NCBI RefSeq assembly: GCF_000424265.1
Contig: NZ_AUJO01000001.1
Location: 434,001 to 498,000 of the forward strand
Length of the DNA stretch: 64,000 nucleotides
Direction: 5' to 3'
DNA from: Butyrivibrio sp. WCD3002
GTDB taxonomy: Bacteria > Bacillota > Clostridia > Lachnospirales > Lachnospiraceae
The notes beneath the pieces are model-generated. The model was not told the DNA's origin. It made no database searches and saw only the letters and a list, made by a program, of their open reading frames with translations. Positions 17,928 through 28,042 of this stretch are shown in pieces. A program made the position numbers and the translations under genes. The stretch's first letter is position 1, and each line of letters opens with the position of its first letter.

Positions 17928-17956
17928 TTGACTTGTCATAAGTACAAGACTATAAT
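17928..17956 (+). promoter_or_regulatory. Strong promoter of the DUF6465 gene
   Basis: TTGACT (17928-17933), a 17-bp spacer and a perfect TATAAT (17951-17956). The leader of about 37 bases carries a GGAGGAGG ribosome site. Confidence 0.85.
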
Positions 17957-17999
17957 CTTACTTAGTTTTAATTCTTATTGATTCGGAGGAGGAAATATA

Positions 18000-18203
18000 A
18001 TGGCAACTAGCAAGATAAAGATTGAACTTCAGTATGCTGATAAGAATATCACTCAGGATGAACTCGTTGAGAGAGCTAAGGCTGCTTGCGAAGCTGACTA
18101 TGGCGTTAAGGGCGTTAAGGATATGCAGCTTTATGTAAAGCCTGAAGAGAACAAAGCATACTATGTTGTTAACAACAAGATGACAGGAAGCATCGATCTT
18201 TAA
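18000..18203 (+). CDS. DUF6465 family small protein
   Basis: The 67-residue soluble protein matches the small Lachnospiraceae family DUF6465, whose members end in a YVKPEE...AYYVVN...GSIDL-type strand pair. It has no signal, membrane segment or cysteine pair apart from a single Cys. It has its own near-consensus promoter, a strong ribosome site and a terminator, so it is likely a highly expressed single-gene unit. Function is unknown. Confidence 0.8.
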   Translation: MATSKIKIELQYADKNITQDELVERAKAACEADYGVKGVKDMQLYVKPEENKAYYVVNNKMTGSIDL

Positions 18204-18227
18204 TCAAATTTTTTATGTAACACCAAG

Positions 18228-18253
18228 CCTCAGGGTAAAACCTGAGGTTTTTT
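18228..18253 (+). terminator. Rho-independent terminator after the DUF6465 gene
   Basis: CCTCAGG (18228-18234) pairs with CCTGAGG (18241-18247) around a 6-base loop, followed by six T. Confidence 0.88.
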
Positions 18254-18281
18254 CATATAAGGATATACAAGGACAAAGAAA

Positions 18282-19160
18282 ATGAATACTGAATTATCAT
18301 TTGAACAGAATTTTGAGAAATTACATAACTGTGAGCTTTTTCTTCTGGATATGGACGGCACATTATATCTCGGAGATGAGGTATTCGACGGTGCAATAGA
18401 TTTTATCCATACACTAAAAAATACAGGAAAGAAATACATTTACCTTACCAACAATTCTTCAAGAGCAGGCACGGATTATGTTGATAGACTCAGAAGACTT
18501 GGTTTCCCCTGTGAGCCTGAAAATGTCTACACATCAGGTATGGCAACTGCAAGATACTTAAAGGAAAAGTATTCTGACAGACATATTCTGGTGGTTGGTA
18601 CAAAGACTTTTTACAACGAATTAAAATCAGAAGGATTAAATGTATTTACTTCATCCATGTATGATGATGAGTCACTTTTTTCAGAAGATACAAAAAAGAG
18701 TCTTGATAAGGATATTCCTGTAGTATGTGTGGGCTTTGATACTGAGCTTGTTTACAGGGATCTTGATCTTGCAGTTCACTTCTTAAGAAAAGGCTCTGAA
18801 TTCATCGCTGCTAATCCCGACTGGGTATGCCCTATGCCTGCCGGTGAAGTGCTTCCTGATTGCGGAAGTATATGTGCGCTTCTTACTGCTTCAAGCGGCA
18901 GCGAGCCTACATATATTGGAAAACCTAACAGAAACATGGTAGATATAATTTCATCTATGACAGGAATTCCAAATGATAAGATATGCTGTGTGGGAGACAG
19001 AGTATATACAGATATTGCCGTTGCACAAAATGCAGGAAGTGTTTCTGTCTGTGTCCTTTCAGGCGAATCAGATGAAAAAATGATCTCAGAGATGGAAAAG
19101 TTACCCGACTATACGCTTGAAGATGTGAAGGAATTAGCATCAATACTTATTTCAAAGTAA
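18282..19160 (+). CDS. HAD-IIA (NagD-like) sugar phosphatase
   Basis: This is a haloacid-dehalogenase phosphatase of subclass IIA. Motif I, LLDMDGTLYLG, carries the nucleophile and acid Asp. Motif II is YLTNNSS, followed by the IIA cap domain. A Lys in IGKPNR and the acidic motif CVGDRVYTDIAVAQNAG complete the site. The 292 residues fit NagD or p-nitrophenylphosphatase-type enzymes that dephosphorylate small metabolites. AAGGA lies upstream of the ATG. It follows the DUF6465 terminator, and no clear promoter of its own was found. Confidence 0.9.
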   Translation: MNTELSFEQNFEKLHNCELFLLDMDGTLYLGDEVFDGAIDFIHTLKNTGKKYIYLTNNSSRAGTDYVDRLRRLGFPCEPENVYTSGMATARYLKEKYSDRHILVVGTKTFYNELKSEGLNVFTSSMYDDESLFSEDTKKSLDKDIPVVCVGFDTELVYRDLDLAVHFLRKGSEFIAANPDWVCPMPAGEVLPDCGSICALLTASSGSEPTYIGKPNRNMVDIISSMTGIPNDKICCVGDRVYTDIAVAQNAGSVSVCVLSGESDEKMISEMEKLPDYTLEDVKELASILISK

Positions 19161-19289
19161 TTAAATCCACTATTTTTGCTTGATTATTTCAGACATAAAT
19201 TTTCCATGGTTTTTTTGTAGCTGATGCATATAAATATATAGAGACAGCGTTGGACCAATTATTGAATGAAGTAAAAAGGGGTAAATGTA

Positions 19290-21650
19290 ATGTATGCTAA
19301 GCAGTTAATTCAGTATTTAAAAAACACTCTCGGTAATAATCTTACACAATATCAGAATGAGATTGATGAATACGAGAGGGATCTTAGACATAACGGGCAG
19401 CTGGAACGCGGTGATATATCCGCCATTCGCGAGGATCTTAGCCCTATTGTTGATGCATATAATGAAGTTCTGAGAAACCTTGAAGAAGCTGAAAAGCAGG
19501 TAGATACCTTAACAAATGGTAAGCCACTGTTTAAAGAGCCTCTTCAGAGCAATCTCATTAATAGCTTACAAAAGCTTGATGATTCAATAAATGACTATTG
19601 GAATGGACATGAATATGAGAGTGATCATAATTTTGTCAAAGATTTCATAGGTCATGATACCATACATGATGTTTTTATGGCCATTACTTCTGCTAAATCA
19701 AGATTTGGCTACGATATGATAAAGGTAGATGACTCAGAAGAAGCCAAACAAAAAAGAGATGATTATGTAAGAAATATTACATGCATAAAGCAGTCAAAAC
19801 CACAGATATTAGAAAAATATTCTTACGAAAATTTAAGCGAAGAAGAAAAGCGAAAACATGATCAGATTTGCGATTATTGGTGGAAAAACGTAAAGCCGAA
19901 TGGATTTAACGCCAGTATGGATTTTTTGGGAACACTGGAGACTAAAAGGCTATCATTGGGCAAAGAATCAGACGGTGAATTGGCAGCTTTTCTTGATCTT
20001 ATGTATACAATAACATGTCCTACTAATGAAAAAGGCGAGGTTGATTATGATAAAGCAAGATTTATGTCTGATGGACTTGTTATTCTTCATAAGCAAAACA
20101 GTGCAAAGATGGGTGAAGTAATACAGAAATATTGCGATGAGCATCCTGTGGAAAAGCCTGATAAAAACGCATCCAAAGAGGAGATTGACGAATATAATAA
20201 AAAATTAAAGGATCAAAACAAAGAAGCACGTATGGCGGGAGAAACATCATACGAGGGATTTGAATGCTTAAAAACAGAACAGATAATAACTAATTTCAGC
20301 ACTCTGACACCGATCACAATAAAGGACAGTGATGGAAACGATTTATCTAACCGTATTCTTTTAGCACCGCATAAATATAAAGCGTACTTAAAACTAACAA
20401 ATCCGCAGCTGGCTGCGAAAATTGACCTTTGCGATGATACCAAAGAAGTACATTTTTCAAATGATGACTATATAAGGGTTGAGAATTCAACCAAGATAAA
20501 TTTTGATAAAAATAAAAGCGGATATAATGAGGCATTTCAGAACTATCAGAATTTCAAAATAGAGAATTCTTCTTTTGACAGAGAGTATGAAATGATGGAC
20601 AAATGTGCATCACTTAATACTATCTACAGGAAACTTCTGGATACCAATAATTCTTATCTTGGTCATAGTAACAGCGAAACCTATAAAAATATGATGTCAT
20701 CTATGGCGACTGTTGAAAATCTTTCAAAGGATTTAATAATAAAAGGTCAAAAACCTGATGCCGAGCAGAGAAGGAGTCTTGTTACAGCCATAGAGGAAGC
20801 TGAAAAAAATATATGTGCGTATGCATTAACCAATAAAGGAAGTTATGTTCACGACGCCGGAGAAACCAGAAGAGATTTATCAATTGCAGCACTTTCTGTT
20901 GTTAATATGGGTATGGCAACTAAGGTAGCTTATGAAACTAACGTTAAACTTGTTGATAAAGGCAACCCTCAGATTTCTACTGAAATTCTTCAAAACAGAT
21001 ATGGAATCGGAACTCGCGGCATCACAGATAAAACCAACATAGATAAGGGATGCGAAAAATATAATATTACCGATCAGAATCTCATCAGAATGATGAAGAA
21101 TCCTCAGAATCTTGATGATTATAAGAATATGTTTGATGTAAAGCATCATGCACGAATAATCAGATGGAATTCGGGTCTGTATAATGATACCAAAGACGCA
21201 ATAGCTTCTTTCCAGAAATATCGTGACAGAGTAGTGAATTACATGACCGGAAAGACTCCTATGAATGAGGCCAAGCTTCAAAAAGATATCCGGAAAATGA
21301 ATGAAGCCTATAACCGGTGTAAGGAGCTTTTGCCTCAGTATTGCGAAAAAGTCATGGGTGTAAACTATAATGAATTCGGTAATGCAGACAGCAGGGGAAC
21401 CAGCGCAGGAAAGCTGAGAGCAGCCGGTGCCGGTGGTGCTCTTGATGAGTTTATGGGTAATGTATCAGGTAATACTCAAAGAGCTAAAAAACAGATTACC
21501 TTCAGGGATCTTTATACTAAAGAAATGGCCAATAATAAGATGGAAAATAACAGAGGCAAACACAGGAGATCTGCAAAGGCTGCATCCGTTGAGTATGCGA
21601 AAAACCATAAACGGGCAGAACTCAATAATAATGCCAACTCACTTAACTGA
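19290..21650 (+). CDS. Unrecognised 786-residue charged, mostly helical protein
   Basis: I do not recognise the family. The protein has no signal peptide or membrane segment and is rich in Asn, Lys, Asp and Glu, with predicted long helices. The N-terminal 90 residues look coiled-coil (YQNEIDEYERDLRH). A middle part around 440-520 (LGHSNSETYKNMMSSM, then GQKPDAEQRRSLVTAIEEA) recalls repeats I have seen in large Lachnospiraceae cytosolic orphan proteins, but this is a weak impression. The end is basic (NNRGKHRRSAKAASVEYAKNHKRA). Base composition is more AT-rich than its neighbours. GGGG lies before the ATG, and a clear terminator follows, so it is a single-gene unit. Confidence 0.8.
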   Translation: MYAKQLIQYLKNTLGNNLTQYQNEIDEYERDLRHNGQLERGDISAIREDLSPIVDAYNEVLRNLEEAEKQVDTLTNGKPLFKEPLQSNLINSLQKLDDSINDYWNGHEYESDHNFVKDFIGHDTIHDVFMAITSAKSRFGYDMIKVDDSEEAKQKRDDYVRNITCIKQSKPQILEKYSYENLSEEEKRKHDQICDYWWKNVKPNGFNASMDFLGTLETKRLSLGKESDGELAAFLDLMYTITCPTNEKGEVDYDKARFMSDGLVILHKQNSAKMGEVIQKYCDEHPVEKPDKNASKEEIDEYNKKLKDQNKEARMAGETSYEGFECLKTEQIITNFSTLTPITIKDSDGNDLSNRILLAPHKYKAYLKLTNPQLAAKIDLCDDTKEVHFSNDDYIRVENSTKINFDKNKSGYNEAFQNYQNFKIENSSFDREYEMMDKCASLNTIYRKLLDTNNSYLGHSNSETYKNMMSSMATVENLSKDLIIKGQKPDAEQRRSLVTAIEEAEKNICAYALTNKGSYVHDAGETRRDLSIAALSVVNMGMATKVAYETNVKLVDKGNPQISTEILQNRYGIGTRGITDKTNIDKGCEKYNITDQNLIRMMKNPQNLDDYKNMFDVKHHARIIRWNSGLYNDTKDAIASFQKYRDRVVNYMTGKTPMNEAKLQKDIRKMNEAYNRCKELLPQYCEKVMGVNYNEFGNADSRGTSAGKLRAAGAGGALDEFMGNVSGNTQRAKKQITFRDLYTKEMANNKMENNRGKHRRSAKAASVEYAKNHKRAELNNNANSLN

Positions 21651-21660
21651 ATTTTTAATT

Positions 21661-21697
21661 ATGAGTTTCCTGCAAGTGTTGTGGGAAACTCATTTTT
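21661..21697 (+). terminator. Rho-independent terminator after the 786-residue protein gene
   Basis: ATGAGTTTCC (21661-21670) pairs with GGAAACTCAT (21684-21693), with a 13-base loop, followed by a T-rich tail. Confidence 0.85.
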
Positions 21698-21747
21698 ATT
21701 TGAATATTTTTAATCAAAGAGAACCTAGTATATTTATACAATTATGA

Positions 21748-21776
21748 TTGAGAAAAATGTGCTAAAGAAGTATAAT
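21748..21776 (+). promoter_or_regulatory. ATP synthase operon promoter
   Basis: TTGAGA (21748-21753), a 17-bp spacer and TATAAT (21771-21776). The leader to the atpB ATG is about 43 bases. Confidence 0.8.
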
Positions 21777-21825
21777 AATATAGTTGTATTTTTAGTATAA
21801 ATTGTTATGGGATGGTATTATTTTT

Positions 21826-22515
21826 ATGGATATTGGTGGACTTTTAAAAGAGCTGTTATTAGAGGACAAAGTGCTTATTCACTTTGACTTTATGAACGGC
21901 TTTTTTGATATTAATAAGTCGGTTGTAGTAACCTGGGGTGTCATAGCTGTTATCGCATTATTACTTGCATTTTTAACAAGTGGAATGAAAGTACATAATA
22001 TTGGAACAAGACAGCTCCTTGCTGAGATGATGGCAGATGGCCTTCGCGGAATCACCGGCGGAATGCTTGGAGAAGAGGGACTTCGGTATAGAGATTACAT
22101 GGCAGTTGTGCTTGTTTTCATAGGAGCATCCAATCTGGTTGGACTGTTTGGACTTACACCGGCTACCATGGATCTTAATGTGACAGCTTCACTGGCTATT
22201 ATGAGTATCATTCTTGTGGAGGCAGCCGGTATCAAGCAAAAGGGCTTTAACAAATGGCTTAAATCATTTACGCAGCCCATGGCTATCATTACTCCCATGA
22301 ACGTTCTTGAGCTTGCCATAAGACCGCTGTCACTTTGCATGCGACTTTTTGGTAACATCATCGGTGCCACAGTCATCATGGAGCTTTTAAAGATGGTAGT
22401 TCCAGTAATCATCCCCGCAGCCTTTAGTGTATATTTCGATATTTTCGACGGATTAATCCAAGCTTACGTATTTGTATTCTTAACCTCACTCTACATAAAA
22501 GAGGCAGTAGAATAA
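21826..22515 (+). CDS. atpB: ATP synthase Fo subunit a
   Basis: The membrane stator subunit forms the two half-channels that pass ions to the c-ring. About five membrane segments are visible. The essential Arg is in SLCMRLFGNIIGATVIM, and the last helix ends FVFLTSLYIKEAVE. The ATG at 21826 is preferred (229 residues). A TTG at 21802 would add eight residues without a better ribosome site. It opens the atpBEF-A-GDC operon. Confidence 0.92.
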   Translation: MDIGGLLKELLLEDKVLIHFDFMNGFFDINKSVVVTWGVIAVIALLLAFLTSGMKVHNIGTRQLLAEMMADGLRGITGGMLGEEGLRYRDYMAVVLVFIGASNLVGLFGLTPATMDLNVTASLAIMSIILVEAAGIKQKGFNKWLKSFTQPMAIITPMNVLELAIRPLSLCMRLFGNIIGATVIMELLKMVVPVIIPAAFSVYFDIFDGLIQAYVFVFLTSLYIKEAVE

Positions 22516-22565
22516 AAGAAGCAGCCAAACGGGCTAAACCATTCAACATTGTAGGAGGTATACTT

Positions 22566-22781
22566 ATGAATTTAGCAGCAATTGGAGCTGCAATCGCAGC
22601 ATTTACAGGAATTGGAGCAGGTGTTGGTATCGGTATCGCAACATCTAAGGCAGTTGATGCCGTAGCACGTCAGCCTGAGGCAGACGGTAAGATCATGAAG
22701 CTCCTTCTTCTTGGTTGCGCACTTGCAGAGGCAACCGCTATTTACGGATTCGTTGTATCTATCATGATACTCTTTACCTGA
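22566..22781 (+). CDS. atpE: ATP synthase Fo subunit c
   Basis: The 71-residue hairpin of two membrane helices forms the rotor ring. The ion-binding carboxylate is Glu55 in LAEATAIYG, and the polar loop reads ARQPEADGK. The Gln of Na+-type rings (GVGQG) is Ile22 here (GVGIG), and the Ser/Thr after the Glu is Ala56. This argues for H+ rather than Na+, as an inference from known binding signatures. A strong GGAGG precedes the ATG. Confidence 0.95.
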   Translation: MNLAAIGAAIAAFTGIGAGVGIGIATSKAVDAVARQPEADGKIMKLLLLGCALAEATAIYGFVVSIMILFT

Positions 22782-22803
22782 TTTTTAGGGAGGGAAAAAA
22801 GCA

Positions 22804-23295
22804 GTGTTAAATATCAGTATTATGAACATCGTATATAATGCGATCAATGTTTTGCTCCTTTACGTGGTGTTCAGACTATTCTTGTTCAAAAAGGTTGACA
22901 GCATCCTTCATCAGAGAAGGAATGAGATAGACCATGCTACCGACGATGCTAAGAAAAAGCAGAAGGAAGCAGAAGAATTAAAAGAATCTTATGCTAAAAA
23001 GCTTCAGGATGCTGATAAGGAATGCGAAGAGCTCATCTCTAAGTCCAAAAAGGACGGCTATGATGAGTATGATCGCATTGTTAATGATGCGAAAGCCAAG
23101 GCTGAGCAGATCATTGTTGAAGCTAAGCACAATGCACAGTTAGAGGCACAGCGTGAGAAGGATGCTTATGTATCAGAACTCACAGATCTTGTTGTGCATG
23201 CAGCTAATAAGATTGCCGTTTCCAAGCATGACGAGGAGACAGATAAGGAACTTTATAATAAGTTCATTTTCGAGGCAATTGAGAAGAGCGAATAA
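22804..23295 (+). CDS. atpF: ATP synthase Fo subunit b
   Basis: This peripheral stalk subunit has one N-terminal membrane helix (about 6-28) followed by a long charged helix (HQRRNEIDHATDDAKKKQKE and onward). It ends in a short segment that normally contacts the delta subunit. The 163 residues are normal. The start is GTG, with GGGAGG upstream. It is followed after 22 bases by the delta-alpha fusion, with no room for an atpH gene. Confidence 0.93.
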   Translation: MLNISIMNIVYNAINVLLLYVVFRLFLFKKVDSILHQRRNEIDHATDDAKKKQKEAEELKESYAKKLQDADKECEELISKSKKDGYDEYDRIVNDAKAKAEQIIVEAKHNAQLEAQREKDAYVSELTDLVVHAANKIAVSKHDEETDKELYNKFIFEAIEKSE

Positions 23296-23317
23296 CCAAA
23301 ATCAGGGGTTTTAATTT

Positions 23318-25117
23318 ATGTTAAGAGATAACGTAGCAAGACTCAGATATTCATCAGTTGCACCTTCCGAAGGACAGGCGGAGCAGATTAAGGAAGCTCT
23401 TGCAAAGAGGTTTGGTAATCCTGACCTGGAGCTTGAAATTATTCATGATCCAAAGGTTGGAGGCGGTTTCGTAGTTAACTACGGTAACTTCGAATATGAC
23501 TGGAGTGACGAAGGTCGTACCAGACAGCTTAAGGAATTAATTGAGCTTACCAGAAAAAGGCAGAATACTAATGCTGAAAATCTTGTTTCTATTATCAGAG
23601 ACAGGGTTAATAAATTTGACCTTAAAGCAGAGGGTAAGGAAGTCGGCAGAACCATTTGGGTCGGTGACGGAATTGCCAATGTTGTAGGAATAGATCATGC
23701 CTTCTACGGCGAGATTGTTCGTTTTGAGGATGGAACAAAGGGAATGGTACAGGATATCAGAGATGATCATATCGGTGTCATACTCTTTGGAAGTGACGAA
23801 GGAATAAGACAGGGTACAAGATGTGCCCGTACCTATAAGCAGGCAGGTATTCCTGTAGGTGAAGCCTTTATCGGAAGAGTTATTGATGCTCTTGGTAATC
23901 CTGTAGATGGCGGTGAAGAGATAAAGACAGAGGTTTACAGACCTGTTGAAGAACCGGCTCCCGGAATTGTTGAGAGACGTTCAGTTAATGAGCCCTTGGA
24001 GACAGGTATTCTTTCTATCGATACCATGTTCCCTATTGGAAGAGGCCAGCGTGAGCTTATCATCGGTGACAGACAGACCGGAAAAACATCTATTGCAATG
24101 GATGCCATTCTTAACCAGAAGGGTAAGGATGTTATCTGTGTTTATGTTGCAATCGGTCAGAAGGCAAGTACCATTGCAAAGCTCATAAATACCTTTAAAG
24201 AATCCGGTGCTATGGATTATACAATTGTTGTTGCATCTACAGCTTCAGACAGTGCGCCTTTGCAGTATATTGCACCCTATGCAGGAACGGCTATGGCTGA
24301 ATATTTCATGCTGATGGGCAAAGATGTTCTGATAATCTATGATGATCTGTCAAAACATGCTGTTGCATACAGAGCACTTTCACTTTTGCTTGAGAGATCC
24401 CCCGGACGTGAAGCTTATCCCGGAGATGTATTCTATCTGCACTCAAGACTTCTTGAGAGATCAAGTAAGCTTTCAAGCGATCTTGGAGGCGGTTCAATAA
24501 CAGCGCTTCCTATTATCGAAACCCAGGCGGGAGATGTATCTGCATATATTCCTACCAATGTTATTTCGATTACTGACGGACAGATTTTCCTTGAATCAGA
24601 TCTGTTCTTTGAGGGTATGAGACCTGCTGTAAACGTAGGACTTTCTGTATCCCGTGTAGGTAGTGCGGCTCAGACCAAGGCCATGAAGAAGGCTTCCGGA
24701 AGCATACGTATCGATCTTGCGCAGTACAGAGAGATGGCTGTATTTACTCAGTTTGCATCTGACCTTGATGAGACCACAAAGAGTCAGCTTCGTCATGGCA
24801 GCGTACTTATGGAACTGTTAAAACAGCCACTGGGTAAGCCTTATGCAATGTATGAACAGGTTATCCTGCTTGTTTGTGCAAACGGCGGAAAGCTTGATTT
24901 TGTGCCGGTAAATGATGTTAAGGATTATAAGGTCCGTCTACTTAAGTATTTTGAAGAAAACAGACAGGATATCATTGAAGATATAGTTAAATCCAATGAC
25001 CTCTCAGATTCTACAAAGAAGGCTATTCTTGAGTCAGCTGATGAGTTTGAGAGAATTAACAATGAACACCTCAAAGATGAGCTCAAAAAGAAGAGAAAGA
25101 TATTGAATTTGGATTAA
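23318..25117 (+). CDS. atpA: Delta C-terminal domain fused to ATP synthase F1 alpha subunit
   Basis: Residues from about 88 onward are a full alpha subunit: the N-terminal helix NAENLVSIIRDRVNKFD, VGDGIANVVGI, P-loop GDRQTGKTS and the SxxPGREAYPGD segment. The first roughly 80 residues do not belong to alpha. They align with the C-terminal domain of delta (OSCP): SVAPSEGQAEQIKEALAKRF, an acidic strand, DPKVGGGFVVNYG and a final D-S-x-x-GR-x-x-x-L helix. The N-terminal helical domain of delta is absent, and no atpH gene lies between atpF and this gene. The product is 599 residues, against about 500-510 for normal alpha. The start is ATG. Confidence 0.93.
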   Translation: MLRDNVARLRYSSVAPSEGQAEQIKEALAKRFGNPDLELEIIHDPKVGGGFVVNYGNFEYDWSDEGRTRQLKELIELTRKRQNTNAENLVSIIRDRVNKFDLKAEGKEVGRTIWVGDGIANVVGIDHAFYGEIVRFEDGTKGMVQDIRDDHIGVILFGSDEGIRQGTRCARTYKQAGIPVGEAFIGRVIDALGNPVDGGEEIKTEVYRPVEEPAPGIVERRSVNEPLETGILSIDTMFPIGRGQRELIIGDRQTGKTSIAMDAILNQKGKDVICVYVAIGQKASTIAKLINTFKESGAMDYTIVVASTASDSAPLQYIAPYAGTAMAEYFMLMGKDVLIIYDDLSKHAVAYRALSLLLERSPGREAYPGDVFYLHSRLLERSSKLSSDLGGGSITALPIIETQAGDVSAYIPTNVISITDGQIFLESDLFFEGMRPAVNVGLSVSRVGSAAQTKAMKKASGSIRIDLAQYREMAVFTQFASDLDETTKSQLRHGSVLMELLKQPLGKPYAMYEQVILLVCANGGKLDFVPVNDVKDYKVRLLKYFEENRQDIIEDIVKSNDLSDSTKKAILESADEFERINNEHLKDELKKKRKILNLD

Positions 25118-25128
25118 GGTGATTTTTT

Positions 25129-26067
25129 GTGGCTAACATAAAAGAGATTCGCGATAGAATCAGCAGTATTCGCGACACAATGAAAATTACAAATGCGATG
25201 TATATGATCTCCTCCAATAAGCTCCGTAAGGCAAAGAAACAGCTTGCAGATACCGAGCCTTATTTCTATGCGCTTCAGGCTATGATTGCAAGAGTATCAA
25301 GGCATATTCCCGATGACGTAGAGGATATTTTTCTTCAGACAGCGGAGGGAATTCCTTTTCATGCAAGAGCGAAGGGATATTTAATTCTTACATCAGATAA
25401 AGGACTTGCCGGAGCCTTTAACCATAATGTGGTTAAGCTGGCAGAGGAGCATATTAGAGAGAGTAACAAACTCGTAAACTATAAGCTCTATGTTGTTGGT
25501 GAATTTGGAAGACATTATTTTACAAGTCTCGGCTTCAAGATAGAAGAGAACTTCAGATATACTGCGCAGAACCCTAATCTGGACAGAGCCAGAGATATTT
25601 CCGCTACAATACTTGACGATTACAGAAACGGTGTTTTGGATGAGGTCTATGTAGTCTATACATCCATGAAGAATTCTCTTACAAGTGAGGTTAAGATTGA
25701 GAAGATACTTCCGCTTGATATCATCGAGAATGCCAGAAACAGGTACAGAATCATCGATGCCTATAATGAGGAATTCATTTTTGATCCCAGTCCTAAGGCT
25801 ATAATCGATAACATTGTTCCTAACTTCATCACGGGATTTATTTTCGGAACTTTGGTTGAGACCTTCTGTTCTGAACAGAATGCCAGAATGATGGCCATGG
25901 ATAATGCCAATAAAAATGCTACATCCATGATAGGAGAGCTGGTAAAACAGTATAACAGAAAGAGGCAGGCGGCGATAACCCAGGAGATTACTGAGGTTGT
26001 CAGCGGAGCCAAAGCACTTAAGAGAGCTAAAGAAATCAAACAGCGTAAAAATCGCGCTAGTAAATAA
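25129..26067 (+). CDS. atpG: ATP synthase F1 subunit gamma
   Basis: The central rotor shaft couples c-ring rotation to catalysis. The N-terminal helix begins IKEIRDRISSIRDTMKITNAM and the C-terminal helix contains ENARMMAMDNANKNA, both typical. The Rossmann-like middle domain is present. The 312 residues are slightly longer than average, with a basic Lys/Arg tail. The start is GTG, with AAGGTGA eight bases upstream; the ribosome site overlaps the stop of the alpha gene. Confidence 0.95.
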   Translation: MANIKEIRDRISSIRDTMKITNAMYMISSNKLRKAKKQLADTEPYFYALQAMIARVSRHIPDDVEDIFLQTAEGIPFHARAKGYLILTSDKGLAGAFNHNVVKLAEEHIRESNKLVNYKLYVVGEFGRHYFTSLGFKIEENFRYTAQNPNLDRARDISATILDDYRNGVLDEVYVVYTSMKNSLTSEVKIEKILPLDIIENARNRYRIIDAYNEEFIFDPSPKAIIDNIVPNFITGFIFGTLVETFCSEQNARMMAMDNANKNATSMIGELVKQYNRKRQAAITQEITEVVSGAKALKRAKEIKQRKNRASK

Positions 26068-26070
26068 TAA

Positions 26071-27486
<1,416 letters not shown>

Positions 27487-27550
27487 GGGCTTTCACATAT
27501 TTGCTTTTGACGTATTTTGAAAAGCTATTGTTTATTTGAGGTGATATGTT

Positions 27551-27970
27551 TTGGAGAGAAAAACCTTTAATTTACAGGTTATGTCCATAAACGGAATATT
27601 CTATAACGGCAGAGCTGCTGAAATAATTTTGCCCTGCATTGACGGTGAATATGCCATTCTTCCGGAGCACGAGGAATTGGTGCTTGCAATTTACAACGGC
27701 AAGATGACCATAAGAGATGAGATTGGCGATAAGATTGACTGTATCGTTGGTGTGGGCTCAGCTCAGATCGCAAATAACAGAGTTATCGTTATCGTCGATA
27801 CAGTTGAAAAGCCTGAAGATATCGACAGAAACAGAGCAAGAAGAGCTTTGGAGCGTGCAGAAGAAGAGATGCGACAGAATAATTCCATCAAAGAGTATTA
27901 CACTGCACAGGCGGCCATGGCAAGAGCGCTTACAAGACTTAAGCATTCATCTGATTATGGACTTGATTAA
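27551..27970 (+). CDS. atpC: ATP synthase F1 subunit epsilon
   Basis: The protein has an N-terminal beta-sandwich (FNLQVMSINGIFYNGRAAEI, then GEYAILPEHEELV) and a C-terminal helical hairpin (RNRARRALERAEEEMRQ) that can inhibit ATP hydrolysis. It is 139 residues long. The TTG start is supported by GAGGTGA seven bases upstream. It is the last gene of the operon. Confidence 0.93.
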   Translation: MERKTFNLQVMSINGIFYNGRAAEIILPCIDGEYAILPEHEELVLAIYNGKMTIRDEIGDKIDCIVGVGSAQIANNRVIVIVDTVEKPEDIDRNRARRALERAEEEMRQNNSIKEYYTAQAAMARALTRLKHSSDYGLD

Positions 27971-27997
27971 ATCAATTTTTTGTTGGTAAATTATCTG

Positions 27998-28031
27998 ACA
28001 TCATATTTTTATTGATTCATTTATATGATGT
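27998..28031 (+). repeat. 9-bp inverted repeat after atpC
   Basis: ACATCATAT (27998-28006) pairs with ATATGATGT (28023-28031) around a 16-base loop of T-rich sequence. The 3' arm contains two ATG triplets in frame with the next gene, which argues against using them as starts. It may attenuate read-through from the atp operon, but it lacks a T-run after the stem. Confidence 0.5.
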
Positions 28032-28042
28032 TATGGAGGGGT

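Noticed and set aside
19161..19289. Promoter of the 786-residue protein gene
   Set aside because: Several TATAAA/TATATA boxes exist but none has a -35 hexamer at 16-18 bp.
21802..21825. Upstream TTG start for atpB
   Set aside because: It adds eight residues without family match and has no better ribosome site than the ATG at 21826.
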